Shown here: in pieces, positions 16,445 through 24,908 of the stretch
Layout of the letters: every line of letters begins with the position of its first letter
Numbering within the stretch: the first letter of the stretch is position 1
Source: Spongiactinospora rosea
Lineage (GTDB): Bacteria > Actinomycetota > Actinomycetes > Streptosporangiales > Streptosporangiaceae
NCBI RefSeq assembly: GCF_003315795.1
Contig: NZ_QMEY01000010.1
Span: 209,074-273,073 of the forward strand
DNA length: 64,000 bases
Reading direction: 5' to 3'
Notes under the pieces: model-generated
Seen by the model: the letters and a program-made list of their open reading frames with translations, nothing else
Told to the model about the DNA's origin: nothing
Databases searched by the model: none
Translations under genes and position numbers: made by a program

Positions 16445-17548
16445 GTGACCGACGTCTTCGGGCTGTCCCAAAAGGACACGAGTCCCGTAAGTGGCCAGGC
16501 CGCGCATGAGCAGGTCGTGTTCTGCGCCGACGAACGCAGCGGCCTGCGGGCCATCATCGCCATCCACAACACGGCACTGGGACCGAGCCTTGGGGGTACC
16601 AGGTTCTATCCCTACGACAACGAGCAGGCGGCGCTCGCCGACGTGCTCAACCTCGCAAGGGCCATGGCCTACAAGAACGCCCTGGCCGGGCTGGATCTCG
16701 GCGGCGGCAAGGCCGTCATCATCGGTGATCCGGCCAAGGACAAGTCCGAAGCGCTGCTCCGCGCCTACGGGCGCTTCATCGAGTCGCTGGGCGGGCGCTA
16801 CATCACCGCCTGCGACGTGGGCACCTACAGCGAGGACATGGACCTCATCGCCCGCGAGACCACCTACGCCACCGGCCGCACCCCGGCCAACGGCGGGGCC
16901 GGCGACTCCTCCATCCTCACCGCCTTCGGCGTCTTCCAGGGCATGCGCGCGGCCGCCCAGCACAAGTACGGCACACCGTCCTTGAAGGGGCGGCGGGTCG
17001 GCGTGGAGGGCGTCGGCAAGGTCGGCCACCGCCTGGTGGACCACCTGGTCGAGGCGGGCGCGGAGGTCGTCATCTGCGATGTCAGCGAGCGCGCCGTCGA
17101 GCGCGTCCGGGCCCGACACCCGCAGGTGGATGCACTGGCCGGGCAGCAGGACATCATCGCCGCCGACATCGACGTCTACGCCCCGTGCGCGCTCGGCGGG
17201 TCGCTCGACGACGACACGGTGGCCAAGCTGCGCGCGGGCATCGTCTGCGGCGGGGCCAACAACCAGCTCGCCCACCCGGGCGTGGAGAAGCAGCTCGCCG
17301 AGCGGGGCGTCCTGTACGCGCCCGACTATCTGGTCAACTCCGGCGGTGTGATCCAGGTCGCCGACGAGATCGGCGGCTTCGACATGGAACGGGCGCGGGC
17401 AAAGGCGTCCCAGATCTTCGACACGACTCTCAAGATTTTCGCGATAGCCGATGAGGAGGGGGTTCCTCCCGCCGTCGCAGCCGATAGGCTAGCTGAGCGC
17501 AGAATGTCGGAAGTCGGGCGGATTAGGGCCATATGGTTGGGCCACTGA
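16445..17548 (+). CDS. vdh: Valine (Leu/Phe/Val) dehydrogenase
   Basis: 367 aa. NAD-dependent oxidative deamination of branched-chain amino acids to 2-oxo acids and ammonia. Motifs of the Glu/Leu/Phe/Val dehydrogenase family: ALGPSLGGTRFYPY, AMAYKNALAGLDLGGGKAVI with the catalytic lysines, TACDVGTYSEDMD, nucleotide-binding GVEGVGKVGHRL, and APCALGG, CGGANNQLA, NSGGVIQVADE. The GTG at 16445 is chosen because the protein then starts MTDVFG as in known Vdh proteins and GGGAG lies nine bases upstream; longer starts back to 16343 are open. The BCKDH genes at 44-48 kb would use its products. DUF3073 lies downstream. Confidence 0.94.
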   Translation: MTDVFGLSQKDTSPVSGQAAHEQVVFCADERSGLRAIIAIHNTALGPSLGGTRFYPYDNEQAALADVLNLARAMAYKNALAGLDLGGGKAVIIGDPAKDKSEALLRAYGRFIESLGGRYITACDVGTYSEDMDLIARETTYATGRTPANGGAGDSSILTAFGVFQGMRAAAQHKYGTPSLKGRRVGVEGVGKVGHRLVDHLVEAGAEVVICDVSERAVERVRARHPQVDALAGQQDIIAADIDVYAPCALGGSLDDDTVAKLRAGIVCGGANNQLAHPGVEKQLAERGVLYAPDYLVNSGGVIQVADEIGGFDMERARAKASQIFDTTLKIFAIADEEGVPPAVAADRLAERRMSEVGRIRAIWLGH

Positions 17549-17615
17549 TGGCCCGCGCCCATACGGCGTACCGAGCTGAGCGCAAAACAGGTACGGTAAT
17601 AGGCGAACGAGGAGC

Positions 17616-17694
17616 TGACGCCGGAAGTCAGGTGGCGTCAGTGCGTGGTGCGTTAGCGACGAGGGGTCGGGTGCGACCCCGCATGAGGGGGTCG
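17616..17694 (+). promoter_or_regulatory. Structured leader with alternative hairpins (DUF3073)
   Basis: Three elements precede the DUF3073 ATG at 17700. TGACGCC/GGCGTCA (17616-17622 with 17634-17640) forms a first stem. GGGGTCG (17663-17669) pairs with CGACCCC (17674-17680) over a GGTG tetraloop. A second GGGGTCG copy (17688-17694), overlapping the SD GAGGGGG, could instead pair with the same CGACCCC. The two pairings exclude each other and only the second masks the SD. This is the layout of a translational switch; the ligand or factor is unknown. Confidence 0.6.
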
Positions 17695-17699
17695 AGCCG

Positions 17700-17939
17700 A
17701 TGGGGCGCGGCCGAGCCAAGGCCAAGCAGGTGAAGGTTGCCCGGCAGTTGAAGTACAACAGCGGGGGCACCGATCTTGAGCGTCTTCGTGAGGAGCTGGT
17801 GGCGAACAACGGCTCCGGGCACGACGACGATGCTTCGGGATATGACTCAGACGAGGCGGCTGATCGGTACGCCGATTACGCCGACGCCTACACCGACGAC
17901 GATGACGACCGCGACGACGGGCAATCTCGCCGCGGCTAG
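17700..17939 (+). CDS. DUF3073 protein
   Basis: 79 aa. The basic N-terminus MGRGRAKAKQVKVARQLKY and the TDLERLREEL segment identify DUF3073, a small actinobacterial family of unknown function. The C-terminal half is extremely acidic (runs of Asp with Tyr and Ala) and probably disordered, so the protein is bipolar: a basic, possibly RNA- or DNA-binding head and an acidic tail. The SD GAGGGGG is embedded in a hairpin-forming leader. It lies between vdh and convergent purM, an arrangement also found in Streptomyces. A perfect terminator follows. Confidence 0.93.
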   Translation: MGRGRAKAKQVKVARQLKYNSGGTDLERLREELVANNGSGHDDDASGYDSDEAADRYADYADAYTDDDDDRDDGQSRRG

Positions 17940-18014
17940 GCGATCTTTGGGCACGTGAGGAGGCACCCGGGAGGCCACGGCCACCGGGTGTCTTCGCCTG
18001 CGCGTGAACGAACC

Positions 18015-18047
18015 GCGCCCCGGGCCTTCCCGGCCCGGGGCGCTTTT
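18015..18047. terminator. Strong terminator between DUF3073 and purM
   Basis: GCGCCCCGGGCC (18015-18026) pairs perfectly with GGCCCGGGGCGC (18032-18043) over TTCCC, followed by TTTT. It is a rho-independent terminator for DUF3073 and can also act on convergent purM. A weaker CACCCGG/CCGGGTG hairpin precedes it. Confidence 0.92.
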
Positions 18048-18058
18048 CGCCGTGTCCG

Positions 18059-19084
18059 TCAGCGGTAGGCGGCCCGGCCCTGGCCCGGCACGATCTCGCC
18101 GAGGACCCACGCGGGGACCTCGCGTTCGCGCAACAGGGCGAGGGCGTCGTCCACCGTGCCGGCCGGCACGATGGCGCACATGCCGACGCCGAGGTTGAAG
18201 GTCTGGTCGAGGTCGGCCTGGGCGATCCGGCCGTGCCCGGCGAGCACCTGGAAGATCGCCGGTGGGGTCCAGGACGAGCGGTCCAGCAGCGCGTCCAGCT
18301 CCGGGGGCAGCGACCTGGCCAGGTTGGCGGTCAGCCCGCCGCCGGTGATGTGCGCGTACGCGTGCACCTCGTGCGTCCGGGCCAGCGCCAGGCAGTCGGC
18401 CGCGTAGATGCGGGTCGGTTCGAGCAGCTCCTCGCCCAGGGTGCGGCCCAGCTCGGGCAACTCCCGGTCGAGCGTCAGCCCGGCCGACTTCATCACGTGG
18501 CGGACCAGCGAGTAGCCGTTGGAGTGGACGCCGCTGGACGCCAGCGCCAGCACCACGTCACCCGCCCGCACCCGCGCCGGGCCGAGCAGCGCGTCGGCCT
18601 CCACCACGCCGGTGCCCGCGCCCGCGAGGTCGTAGTCGTCGGGCCCCATCGCGCCGGGGTGCTCGGCGGTCTCCCCGCCGACCAGCGCGCACCCGGCCAG
18701 CCGGCAGCCGTCGGCCACCCCGCCCACGATGCCGGCGATCCGCTCGGGGACCACCTTGCCGCAGGCGATGTAGTCGGTCATGAACAGCGGCTCCGCGCCG
18801 CACACCACCAAGTCGTCCACGACCATGCCGACCAGGTCGTGGCCGATGGTGTCGTGCCGGTCGAGGGCCTGGGCGATCATCACCTTGGTGCCCACGCCGT
18901 CGGTGGAGGTCGCCAGCAGCGGCCGGGTGTACCCGCGCAGCGCCGAGACGTCGAACAGCCCGGCGAACCCGCTGGCGTCGTCGACGACCTCCGGGCGGCG
19001 GGACATCGCCACCCGGGACTTCATCAGCTCGACAGCCCGGTCGCCCGCCGCGATGTCCACGCCGGCGGCGGCGTAGCTCGTCAT
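18059..19084 (-). CDS. purM: Phosphoribosylformylglycinamidine cyclo-ligase
   Basis: 341 aa. ATP-dependent ring closure of FGAM to AIR, the fifth step of purine synthesis. AIR-synthase-family motifs are visible: STDGVGTKV, DLVGMVVDDLVVCGAEPLFMTDY, ALVGGETAEHPG, SSGVHSNGYSLVR and AHITGGGL. The ATG at 19084 overlaps the purF stop by one base (TGATG), showing translational coupling with purF. Length is standard. It is the last gene of the purF-purM unit and is followed by a strong terminator. Confidence 0.97.
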   Translation of the reverse strand: MTSYAAAGVDIAAGDRAVELMKSRVAMSRRPEVVDDASGFAGLFDVSALRGYTRPLLATSTDGVGTKVMIAQALDRHDTIGHDLVGMVVDDLVVCGAEPLFMTDYIACGKVVPERIAGIVGGVADGCRLAGCALVGGETAEHPGAMGPDDYDLAGAGTGVVEADALLGPARVRAGDVVLALASSGVHSNGYSLVRHVMKSAGLTLDRELPELGRTLGEELLEPTRIYAADCLALARTHEVHAYAHITGGGLTANLARSLPPELDALLDRSSWTPPAIFQVLAGHGRIAQADLDQTFNLGVGMCAIVPAGTVDDALALLREREVPAWVLGEIVPGQGRAAYR

Positions 19085-20532
19085 CAGGCGTCCACCCTCT
19101 CCAGCAGGTACTTGCCCAGGCTGTCCTCTTCGATCGGGATCGGGTAGGAGCCGTCGAAGCACGCCCGGCACAGCCGTCCCGCCGGGATCGTGGTGGCCGC
19201 GGTCAGCTCCGCAAGCGAGATGTACCCGAGCGAGTCGGCCCCCAGCGAGTCGCGGATCTGCTCCACCGACAGCGAACCCGCGATCAGCTCGGCCCGCGTG
19301 GCGAAGTCGATGCCGTAGAAGCACGGCCAGGACACCGGCGGCGAGGAGATGCGCACGTGCACCTCGGCCGCGCCCGCCTCGCGGAGCATCCGCACGATCG
19401 CCCGCTGGGTGTTGCCGCGCACGATCGAGTCGTCCACCACGACCAGGCGCTTGCCGGCGATCACCTCGCGCAGCGGGTTGAGCTTGAGCCGGATGCCGAG
19501 CTGGCGGATCGTCTGGGAGGGCTGGATGAACGTGCGGCCGACGTAGGAGTTCTTCACCAGGCCCTGGCCGTAGGGGATGCCGCTGGCCTCGGCGTAGCCG
19601 ATGGCGGCGGGCGTGCCCGACTCAGGGGTGGGGATCACCAGGTCGGCGTCGACCGGGTGCTCACGGGCCAGCCTGCGGCCGATCTCGACGCGGGTGGACT
19701 GCACCCCGCGCCCGGCGATCGTGGTGTCCGGCCTGGCCAGGTAGACGTACTCGAACAGGCAGCCCTTGGGCTCGGCCGGGGCGAACCGGCGGGCCCGCAC
19801 GCCGCGCTCGTCGATGGTCAGCAGCTCGCCTGGCTCGATCTCACGGACGAACGCGGCCCCGACGATGTCGAGCGCGGCCGTCTCGGAGGCCACCACCCAG
19901 CCCTGCTCCAGGCGGCCGAGCACCAGCGGGCGGATGCCCTGCGGGTCGCGGGCCGCGTAGAGCGTCTTCTCGTTCATGAAGACCAGCGAGTAGGCGCCCT
20001 TGACCTGCGGCAGCAGCTCGGCCGCGGCGTCTTCCACCGACCGCTCGCGGTCGTTGGCGTCGTTGGCCAGCAACGCGGTCAGGATCTCGGTGTCGGAGGT
20101 CGAGCGGGTGGCGCCCGGGGGCAGCCGCTCGGCCAGCGCGGCCGTGTTGATCAGGTTGCCGTTGTGCGCGAGCGCGAGGCCGCCGCCCGCCGTGGAGCAC
20201 AGCGTGGGCTGCGCGTTCTCCCACACGCTCGAACCGGTGGTGGAGTAGCGGCAGTGGCCCACCGCGATGTGGCCGCGCAGCGTGCTCAGCACGGACTCGT
20301 CGAAGACCTGGGCCACCAGGCCCATGTCCTTGTAGACCAGGATCCGATCGCCCTCGCTGACCGCGATGCCCGCGGACTCCTGCCCGCGGTGCTGCAGCGC
20401 GTACAGCCCGTAGTAGGTGAGTTTGGAGACATCCTCCCCAGTGGCCCATACGCCGAAGACGCCACAGGCGTCCTGCGGTGCGCGGTCTTGGGGGTCAAGG
20501 TCATGGCCCAGCCGGCCGTCGCCTTTTAGCAC
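19084..20532 (-). CDS. purF: Amidophosphoribosyltransferase
   Basis: 482 aa from the GTG at 20532. It commits PRPP to purine synthesis using glutamine. Residues 1-22 are a propeptide and Cys23 (DACGVFG) becomes the N-terminal nucleophile. Other landmarks are YALQHRGQESAG, GHCRYSTTG, the PRPP loop VVVDDSIVRGNT and the C-terminal CRACFDGSYP, part of the cysteine set that holds a [4Fe-4S] cluster in Bacillus-type enzymes. The open frame extends to a GTG at 20586, but the GDGRLGHDL start matches family N-termini better; neither start has a clear SD. It is coupled to purM. Regulation may act in the 20533-20749 divergent region. Confidence 0.96.
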   Translation of the reverse strand: MLKGDGRLGHDLDPQDRAPQDACGVFGVWATGEDVSKLTYYGLYALQHRGQESAGIAVSEGDRILVYKDMGLVAQVFDESVLSTLRGHIAVGHCRYSTTGSSVWENAQPTLCSTAGGGLALAHNGNLINTAALAERLPPGATRSTSDTEILTALLANDANDRERSVEDAAAELLPQVKGAYSLVFMNEKTLYAARDPQGIRPLVLGRLEQGWVVASETAALDIVGAAFVREIEPGELLTIDERGVRARRFAPAEPKGCLFEYVYLARPDTTIAGRGVQSTRVEIGRRLAREHPVDADLVIPTPESGTPAAIGYAEASGIPYGQGLVKNSYVGRTFIQPSQTIRQLGIRLKLNPLREVIAGKRLVVVDDSIVRGNTQRAIVRMLREAGAAEVHVRISSPPVSWPCFYGIDFATRAELIAGSLSVEQIRDSLGADSLGYISLAELTAATTIPAGRLCRACFDGSYPIPIEEDSLGKYLLERVDA

Positions 20533-20749
20533 GTACTTAAGTCTAAGTCGGGCTGTTCCGCGCTCGCACCGCGGGTCGGCCGACACAATTGGACGTTCCC
20601 GTGTTCAGCGGGGTGCCATACCAGTTACTTTGGGCAGACTTAGCAAAGGATGGCCCCCGCTTTGCCGTGTCAACGGCCGGGTGGCCGCCGCGCCGGGCGA
20701 AGGTGAGGGGTACCGGCATGCCTGTTCGCCGAAGGTCGGGAGATCATAC

Positions 20750-21268
20750 GTGACGACACCAGGGGATCCCAACCAGCCAGAGCCCGGACGCGAGCCGCAG
20801 CAGCCGCACCAGCAGCCGCCCGTGCCGCAGCAGCCGCCGCCGGGGGAGTACGGCGGGCCTGGGCAGCCTGAGGATTACGGTCAGCCGCCGCCCTACCCCC
20901 AGCAGACCCCCTACGCCTACGGCCAGCCGTACGGCGCGCCCCCCGAGCCCAAGCGCGGCGGCGGGCTGGCCACGACGGCCCTGGTGCTCGGCATCCTCAG
21001 CCCGTTCCTGCTGTTCGCGTGCCTGTTCGGGGTGATCACCGCGATTGTCGGCCTGATCATCGGCATCATCGCGCTGACCCGCAAGACGCACCTGGGCCGG
21101 GCCTGGGCGGGCATCATCCTCAGCGTGCTCACGCTGATCGCCGCCGTGGCCCTGGTGGCCTGGTCGTATGCCAGCTTCAGCGACTGCATGGGCCTGCCCA
21201 CGCAGGCCGAGACGCAGCGCTGCATCGAGGCCAAGCTCGGCATCGACGGTGCTGTCAGCCCCCAATAG
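20750..21268 (+). CDS. DUF4190 small membrane protein
   Basis: 172 aa. The N-terminal ~65 residues are a Pro/Gln-rich disordered tail. Two membrane segments follow (TALVLGILSPFLLFACLFGV plus its continuation, and WAGIILSVLTLIAAVALVAW) separated by TRKTHLGR; this is the DUF4190 layout. A short C-terminal region has two cysteines (SDCMGLP, QRCIEAK) that could form an extracytoplasmic disulfide. The GTG at 20750 has GGGAG seven bases upstream. It is divergent from purF and overlaps the convergent next gene by 14 bases. The role is unknown. Confidence 0.85.
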   Translation: MTTPGDPNQPEPGREPQQPHQQPPVPQQPPPGEYGGPGQPEDYGQPPPYPQQTPYAYGQPYGAPPEPKRGGGLATTALVLGILSPFLLFACLFGVITAIVGLIIGIIALTRKTHLGRAWAGIILSVLTLIAAVALVAWSYASFSDCMGLPTQAETQRCIEAKLGIDGAVSPQ

Positions 21269-21722
21269 GCCCGATCGGCAGATACTCGGACACATCGGCG
21301 CGCGATCCGCTCGCGCTGATCCGCCCGGCCGCCATCGCGTCGTCCCAGGACAGCTCGCCGGTGGCGAGTTCGAGCCAGGTCAGCCCGTCGGTCTCGATCA
21401 CGTTGGGGGGTGTGCCGCGGGTGTGGCGCGGCCCGGGTACGCACTGCACCGCCGCGTACGGCGGCACGCGCACCTCGACCGACCGGCCCGGGGCCGCCGC
21501 CGCGAGCCGGTCCAGCAGGTGGCGTACGGCGTAGCGGGCCGCCTCGCGCTCGGGCCGCAGCCCGCGCCGGTAGGCCCGCAGCACCACCGGGACGCAGGCG
21601 GTCAGCATCGCCGCGGCGGTGTCGGGCCCGTCGTAGGCGGGCTCGTCCAGGGCGGACAGTTGCGCGTCGAGCGCCGCGCGGACTTTGCCGGGCACAGGTT
21701 TGAGGGCGGGCACATCGACCAT
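21255..21722 (-). CDS. Sterol-carrier-like protein
   Basis: 155 aa from the ATG at 21722. The sequence (RAALDAQLSALDEPAYDG early; SVEVRVPPYAAVQCVPGPRHTRGTPPNVIETD later) matches the sterol-carrier-family protein encoded near purF in Streptomyces, where it is often described with maleylpyruvate-isomerase-family proteins. The C-terminal half has the SCP2-like beta strands with LTWLELATGELSW. There is no catalytic motif. The function is unknown; lipid binding is inferred from family naming only. The open frame runs further upstream without conserved sequence, so the start is moderately certain. Confidence 0.7.
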   Translation of the reverse strand: MVDVPALKPVPGKVRAALDAQLSALDEPAYDGPDTAAAMLTACVPVVLRAYRRGLRPEREAARYAVRHLLDRLAAAAPGRSVEVRVPPYAAVQCVPGPRHTRGTPPNVIETDGLTWLELATGELSWDDAMAAGRISASGSRADVSEYLPIGPIGG

Positions 21723-21739
21723 GATGCACGGTCCCAACG

Positions 21740-21783
21740 GTTCATCGGTCGGGCAGGCGTCGTTCACCCGAGGTTTGGACGGC
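21740..21783 (+). promoter_or_regulatory. PHO-box-like direct repeats before phoX
   Basis: GTTCACCCGAG at 21762-21772 matches the Streptomyces PHO-box repeat unit (GKTCAYYYRSG, K = G/T, S = G/C) at 10 of 11 positions. GTTCATCGGTC (21740-21750) lies 22 bases upstream, exactly two 11-base units, and GTTTGGACGGC (21773-21783) follows directly as a degenerate unit. The phoX GTG is at 21831, so the site is well placed for PhoP activation. Confidence 0.6.
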
Positions 21784-21830
21784 GACCGTAGCGTCCCGGC
21801 GGGACAACCTGTGAATAACTTGGAGGATCG

Positions 21831-23897
21831 GTGGCGAATCCCTCGCCGCGCGGACTGCTGCCGCTGCTGACGACCCCGCACCAGGGTGGTCGTAGCGCGC
21901 TGACCTGCCAGTTCCGCTGCGGTAACGCCTGCTCGCACGACATTCCCAACACGTCAGAGAACCGATACTTCGGAGAGATCGTCACCGAGGCCCTGTCGCG
22001 GCGCGGCGCGCTGCGTACGGCGGCCCTGGGGGCGCTCGCGGTGGGTGTGGGCGGGGGCGCCCTCACCGCGACGGCGACGCCTGCCGCGGCCGACCGCGGT
22101 CACGGCGGCTGGGGTCAGGGGTCGCTGCGGTTCACCCCGGTGGCGCCGAACACCGACGACAAGCTCACCGTGCCCGACGGGTACGAGTCGGCCCCCGTGG
22201 TCCGCTGGGGCGACCCGGTGCTCCCGGACGCGCCCGCCTTCGACTTCGACGACCAGACGGCCGAGGCCCAGGCCAAGCAGTTCGGCTACAACTGCGACTT
22301 CGTGGCGTTCTTCCCGCTGGGCGCCGACCGCGCGCTGCTGTGGGTCAACCACGAGTACAGCGACGAGGCCCTGATGTTCCGCGGCTACACCGACGGCACC
22401 GCGGCCACCGAGGAGCAGATCAAGATCGCCCTGGCCGCGCACGGCGGCTCGGTGGTCGAGCTGGAGCGGGCGGGCCGGTCCGGCCGGTGGAAGCTGGTCA
22501 CCCGCGGGCGGCGCCGGTACAACCGCCGGATCACCGCGCAGACCCCGATGCGGTTCAGCGGCCCCGCGGCGGGCGGCGACCTGCTGAAGACCGCCGCGGA
22601 CCCGCGCGGGCTGCGCCCGATCGGCATGCTCAACAACTGCGCGGGCGGCACCACCCCGTGGGGCACGGTCCTGACCGCCGAAGAGAACTTCAACCAGTAC
22701 TTCGTCGGCGGCAACGGCGTACCCGAGGCGCAGAAGCAGTACCTGACCCGGTACGGCGTCAGCACCACCACCGCCATCCCGAGCGGCAGCCGCCGCTTCG
22801 ACCGGGTGGAGGAGCGGTTCGACCTCGCCAAGCACCCCAATGAGATCAACCGTTTCGGGTGGATCGTGGAGATCGACCCGACCGACCCGGACGCCACGCC
22901 GATCAAGCGGACCGCGCTCGGCCGGTTCGCCCACGAGGCCGCCACCACCAGCCTGACCAGGGACGGCCGGCTGGTCGCGTACATGGGCGACGACTCCCGC
23001 TTCGAGTACGTCTACAAGTTCGTCTCCAAGGACCGTTACATCCCCGGCTTCGACCGCCACAACCGCGGCCTGCTGGACGAGGGCACCCTGTACGTCGCCA
23101 AGTTCACCGGCGACAGCCCCAAGGAGGAGATCGACGGCTCCGGCAAGGCGCCCAAGGACGGCCGCTTCGACGGGTCGGGCGAGTGGATCCCGCTGGTCAG
23201 CGGTGACAAGTCGTACGTGCAGGGGATGAGCGCCGAAGAGGTCCTCGTCTACACCAGGGTCGCCGCCGACAAGGTCGGGGCCACCAAGATGGACCGCCCC
23301 GAAGACGTCGAGCGCAACCCGGTGAACGGCGCGATCTACGTGGCGCTCACCAACAACTCCAACCGCACCCCTGCGCAGGCCGACGAGGCCAACCCGCGGG
23401 CCGCCAACAAGCACGGCCACGTGCTGGAGATCACCGAGCGGCGCAACGACGCGGGCGCGCGGACGTTCGCCTGGTCGCTGGCCCTGGTCTGCGGCGACCC
23501 GAACGACCCGGCCACCTACTTCGCCGGGTTCGACAAGTCCAAGGTCTCGCCGATCTCCTGCCCGGACAACGTCGCCTTCGACCGCGAGGGCAATCTGTGG
23601 ATCTCCACGGACGGCAACGCGCTCGGCAAGAACGACGGCCTGTTCGTGATGCCGGTGTCCGGCCGGGACCGCGGCCACCTGCGGCAGTTCCTGACCGTCC
23701 CGGTGGGCGCGGAGACCTGCGGCCCGCTGATCACCCGGGACGACAAGAGCGTGTTCGTCGCGGTGCAGCACCCGGGCGAGACCGACGGCGCGACCCCGGA
23801 CGCCCCGTCCAGCCACTGGCCGGACGGCGGTGAGAGCCAGCCGCGCCCGTCGGTGGCCGTGGTCTGGCACACGCGCGGCAGGAACATCGGTTCCTGA
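21831..23897 (+). CDS. phoX: PhoX-family alkaline phosphatase (DUF839)
   Basis: 688 aa. Ca/Fe-type alkaline phosphatase family that releases phosphate from organic esters outside the cell. A family-typical N-terminus (LTCQFRCGNAC, NRYFGEIV) precedes a Tat signal (SRRGALRTAALGALAVG), so the folded enzyme is exported by the Tat route. Conserved DUF839 segments are visible (NHEYSDEALM, NNCAGGTTPWGTVLTAEENF, GRFAHEAATT, DRPEDVERNPVNGAIYVALTNN, DNVAFDREGNLWI). The GTG at 21831 has GGAGG six bases upstream. A PHO-box-like repeat set lies 48-91 bases before the start, consistent with phosphate-starvation control. A 17-bp hairpin terminates the gene. Confidence 0.94.
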   Translation: MANPSPRGLLPLLTTPHQGGRSALTCQFRCGNACSHDIPNTSENRYFGEIVTEALSRRGALRTAALGALAVGVGGGALTATATPAAADRGHGGWGQGSLRFTPVAPNTDDKLTVPDGYESAPVVRWGDPVLPDAPAFDFDDQTAEAQAKQFGYNCDFVAFFPLGADRALLWVNHEYSDEALMFRGYTDGTAATEEQIKIALAAHGGSVVELERAGRSGRWKLVTRGRRRYNRRITAQTPMRFSGPAAGGDLLKTAADPRGLRPIGMLNNCAGGTTPWGTVLTAEENFNQYFVGGNGVPEAQKQYLTRYGVSTTTAIPSGSRRFDRVEERFDLAKHPNEINRFGWIVEIDPTDPDATPIKRTALGRFAHEAATTSLTRDGRLVAYMGDDSRFEYVYKFVSKDRYIPGFDRHNRGLLDEGTLYVAKFTGDSPKEEIDGSGKAPKDGRFDGSGEWIPLVSGDKSYVQGMSAEEVLVYTRVAADKVGATKMDRPEDVERNPVNGAIYVALTNNSNRTPAQADEANPRAANKHGHVLEITERRNDAGARTFAWSLALVCGDPNDPATYFAGFDKSKVSPISCPDNVAFDREGNLWISTDGNALGKNDGLFVMPVSGRDRGHLRQFLTVPVGAETCGPLITRDDKSVFVAVQHPGETDGATPDAPSSHWPDGGESQPRPSVAVVWHTRGRNIGS

Positions 23898-23906
23898 CCC
23901 ACGAGA

Positions 23907-23946
23907 CCCCGGAGGGTGCGGCCGGCGCGGGCCGCACCCTCCGGGG
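23907..23946. terminator. Long terminator between phoX and sigma gene
   Basis: A perfect 17-bp stem: 23907-23923 (begins CCCCGGAGGG) pairs with 23930-23946 over GGCGCG. It separates the convergent phoX and sigma-factor genes and probably serves both. Confidence 0.9.
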
Positions 23947-23958
23947 CTCGTCTCTCGT

Positions 23959-24729
23959 TCACTCCGAGAGCTTGGTGCGCAGCTGGGTGAGCACGGCGCG
24001 CAGGATGCGCGAGACGTGCATCTGCGAGATCCCGAACTCGGCGGCGATCTCGGCCTGGGTCATGTTCCCGTAGAACCGCATCAACAGGATCGTGCGCTCC
24101 CGTTCCGGCAGCGCGTCGATGAGCGGCTTGACGGCGTGCTTGTCGACCAGGGTGTCCAGGGAGCGGTCCTGGTCGGGCAGGAAGTCGCCGAGGTCGGCGG
24201 CGTCCTCGGCGCCGGTGACCGGCGCGTCCAGCGACAGCGCGCTGTAGGCCCCGGACGCCTCCAGCGCCAGCAGGACCTCCTCCTCCGAGATCCGCATCCG
24301 CTCGGCCAGCTCGGCGACGGTCGGGGAGTGGCCCAGCGTCTGGGTCAGCTCCGCGGTGATCTTGTTGATCTCCAGCCGCCGCTCCTGGTACACCCGGGGC
24401 ACCTTGATCGCCCACGTACGGTCCCTGAAGTGGCGCTTCACCTCGCCCATCATGGTGATCATCGCGTAGCCGCGGAACTCGTGCCCCAGCTCGGGATCGA
24501 ACCCGTTCACCGCCTTCATCAGCCCGACGTAGGCGGCCTGCCGCAGGTCCTCCATCGGCTCGCCGCGGTACCGGTAGCGCCGGGTGACCTCGGTGACCAG
24601 GCCCTCGTGCAGTTCGACGACCCGCTCGCGGATCCGGACCCGGTGCAGCTCGGATAGCTCCGTGCGGGCCATCTCGGCCAGCAGTTCCTCGGCGGTCATC
24701 TGCTCGAACGCGATATCCAGGACGGTCAT
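23959..24729 (-). CDS. SigB/SigF-family RNA polymerase sigma factor
   Basis: 256 aa. Regions 2, 3 and 4 are present: region 2 (YVGLMKAVNGFDPELGHEFR, YAMITMMGEVKRHFRD), region 3 (VPRVYQERRLEINK, TVAELAERMRISEEEVL) and region 4 (LPERERTILLMRFYGNMTQ, EIAAEFGISQMHVSRIL). This pattern is the stress/sporulation SigB-SigF-SigG group, usually controlled by RsbW-type anti-sigma kinases. The ATG at 24729 has GGAG eight bases upstream. No anti-sigma gene is adjacent; the two RsbW-like ATPases in this window are possible but unproven partners. Confidence 0.93.
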   Translation of the reverse strand: MTVLDIAFEQMTAEELLAEMARTELSELHRVRIRERVVELHEGLVTEVTRRYRYRGEPMEDLRQAAYVGLMKAVNGFDPELGHEFRGYAMITMMGEVKRHFRDRTWAIKVPRVYQERRLEINKITAELTQTLGHSPTVAELAERMRISEEEVLLALEASGAYSALSLDAPVTGAEDAADLGDFLPDQDRSLDTLVDKHAVKPLIDALPERERTILLMRFYGNMTQAEIAAEFGISQMHVSRILRAVLTQLRTKLSE

Positions 24730-24908
24730 TTCGCTGCTCCATCGGGGGTTACAGCGTGTCCGTGCCGGAAGCAGAAAAGCCCAGACAGGGACACGCCTCA
24801 TCAACCTGAGACGAAGCCCCTCTGCTGGACTTCGAGATCAAGCATGCCCCGCGATCCGCCTTTCGCACCTAATTTTCATCACAAAATGGTAACGAGATGG
24901 GCGGGCCG

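Noticed and set aside
21954..23870. Long open frame antisense to phoX
   Set aside because: PhoX on the plus strand has a Tat signal and DUF839 motifs; the antisense product shows no recognisable fold.
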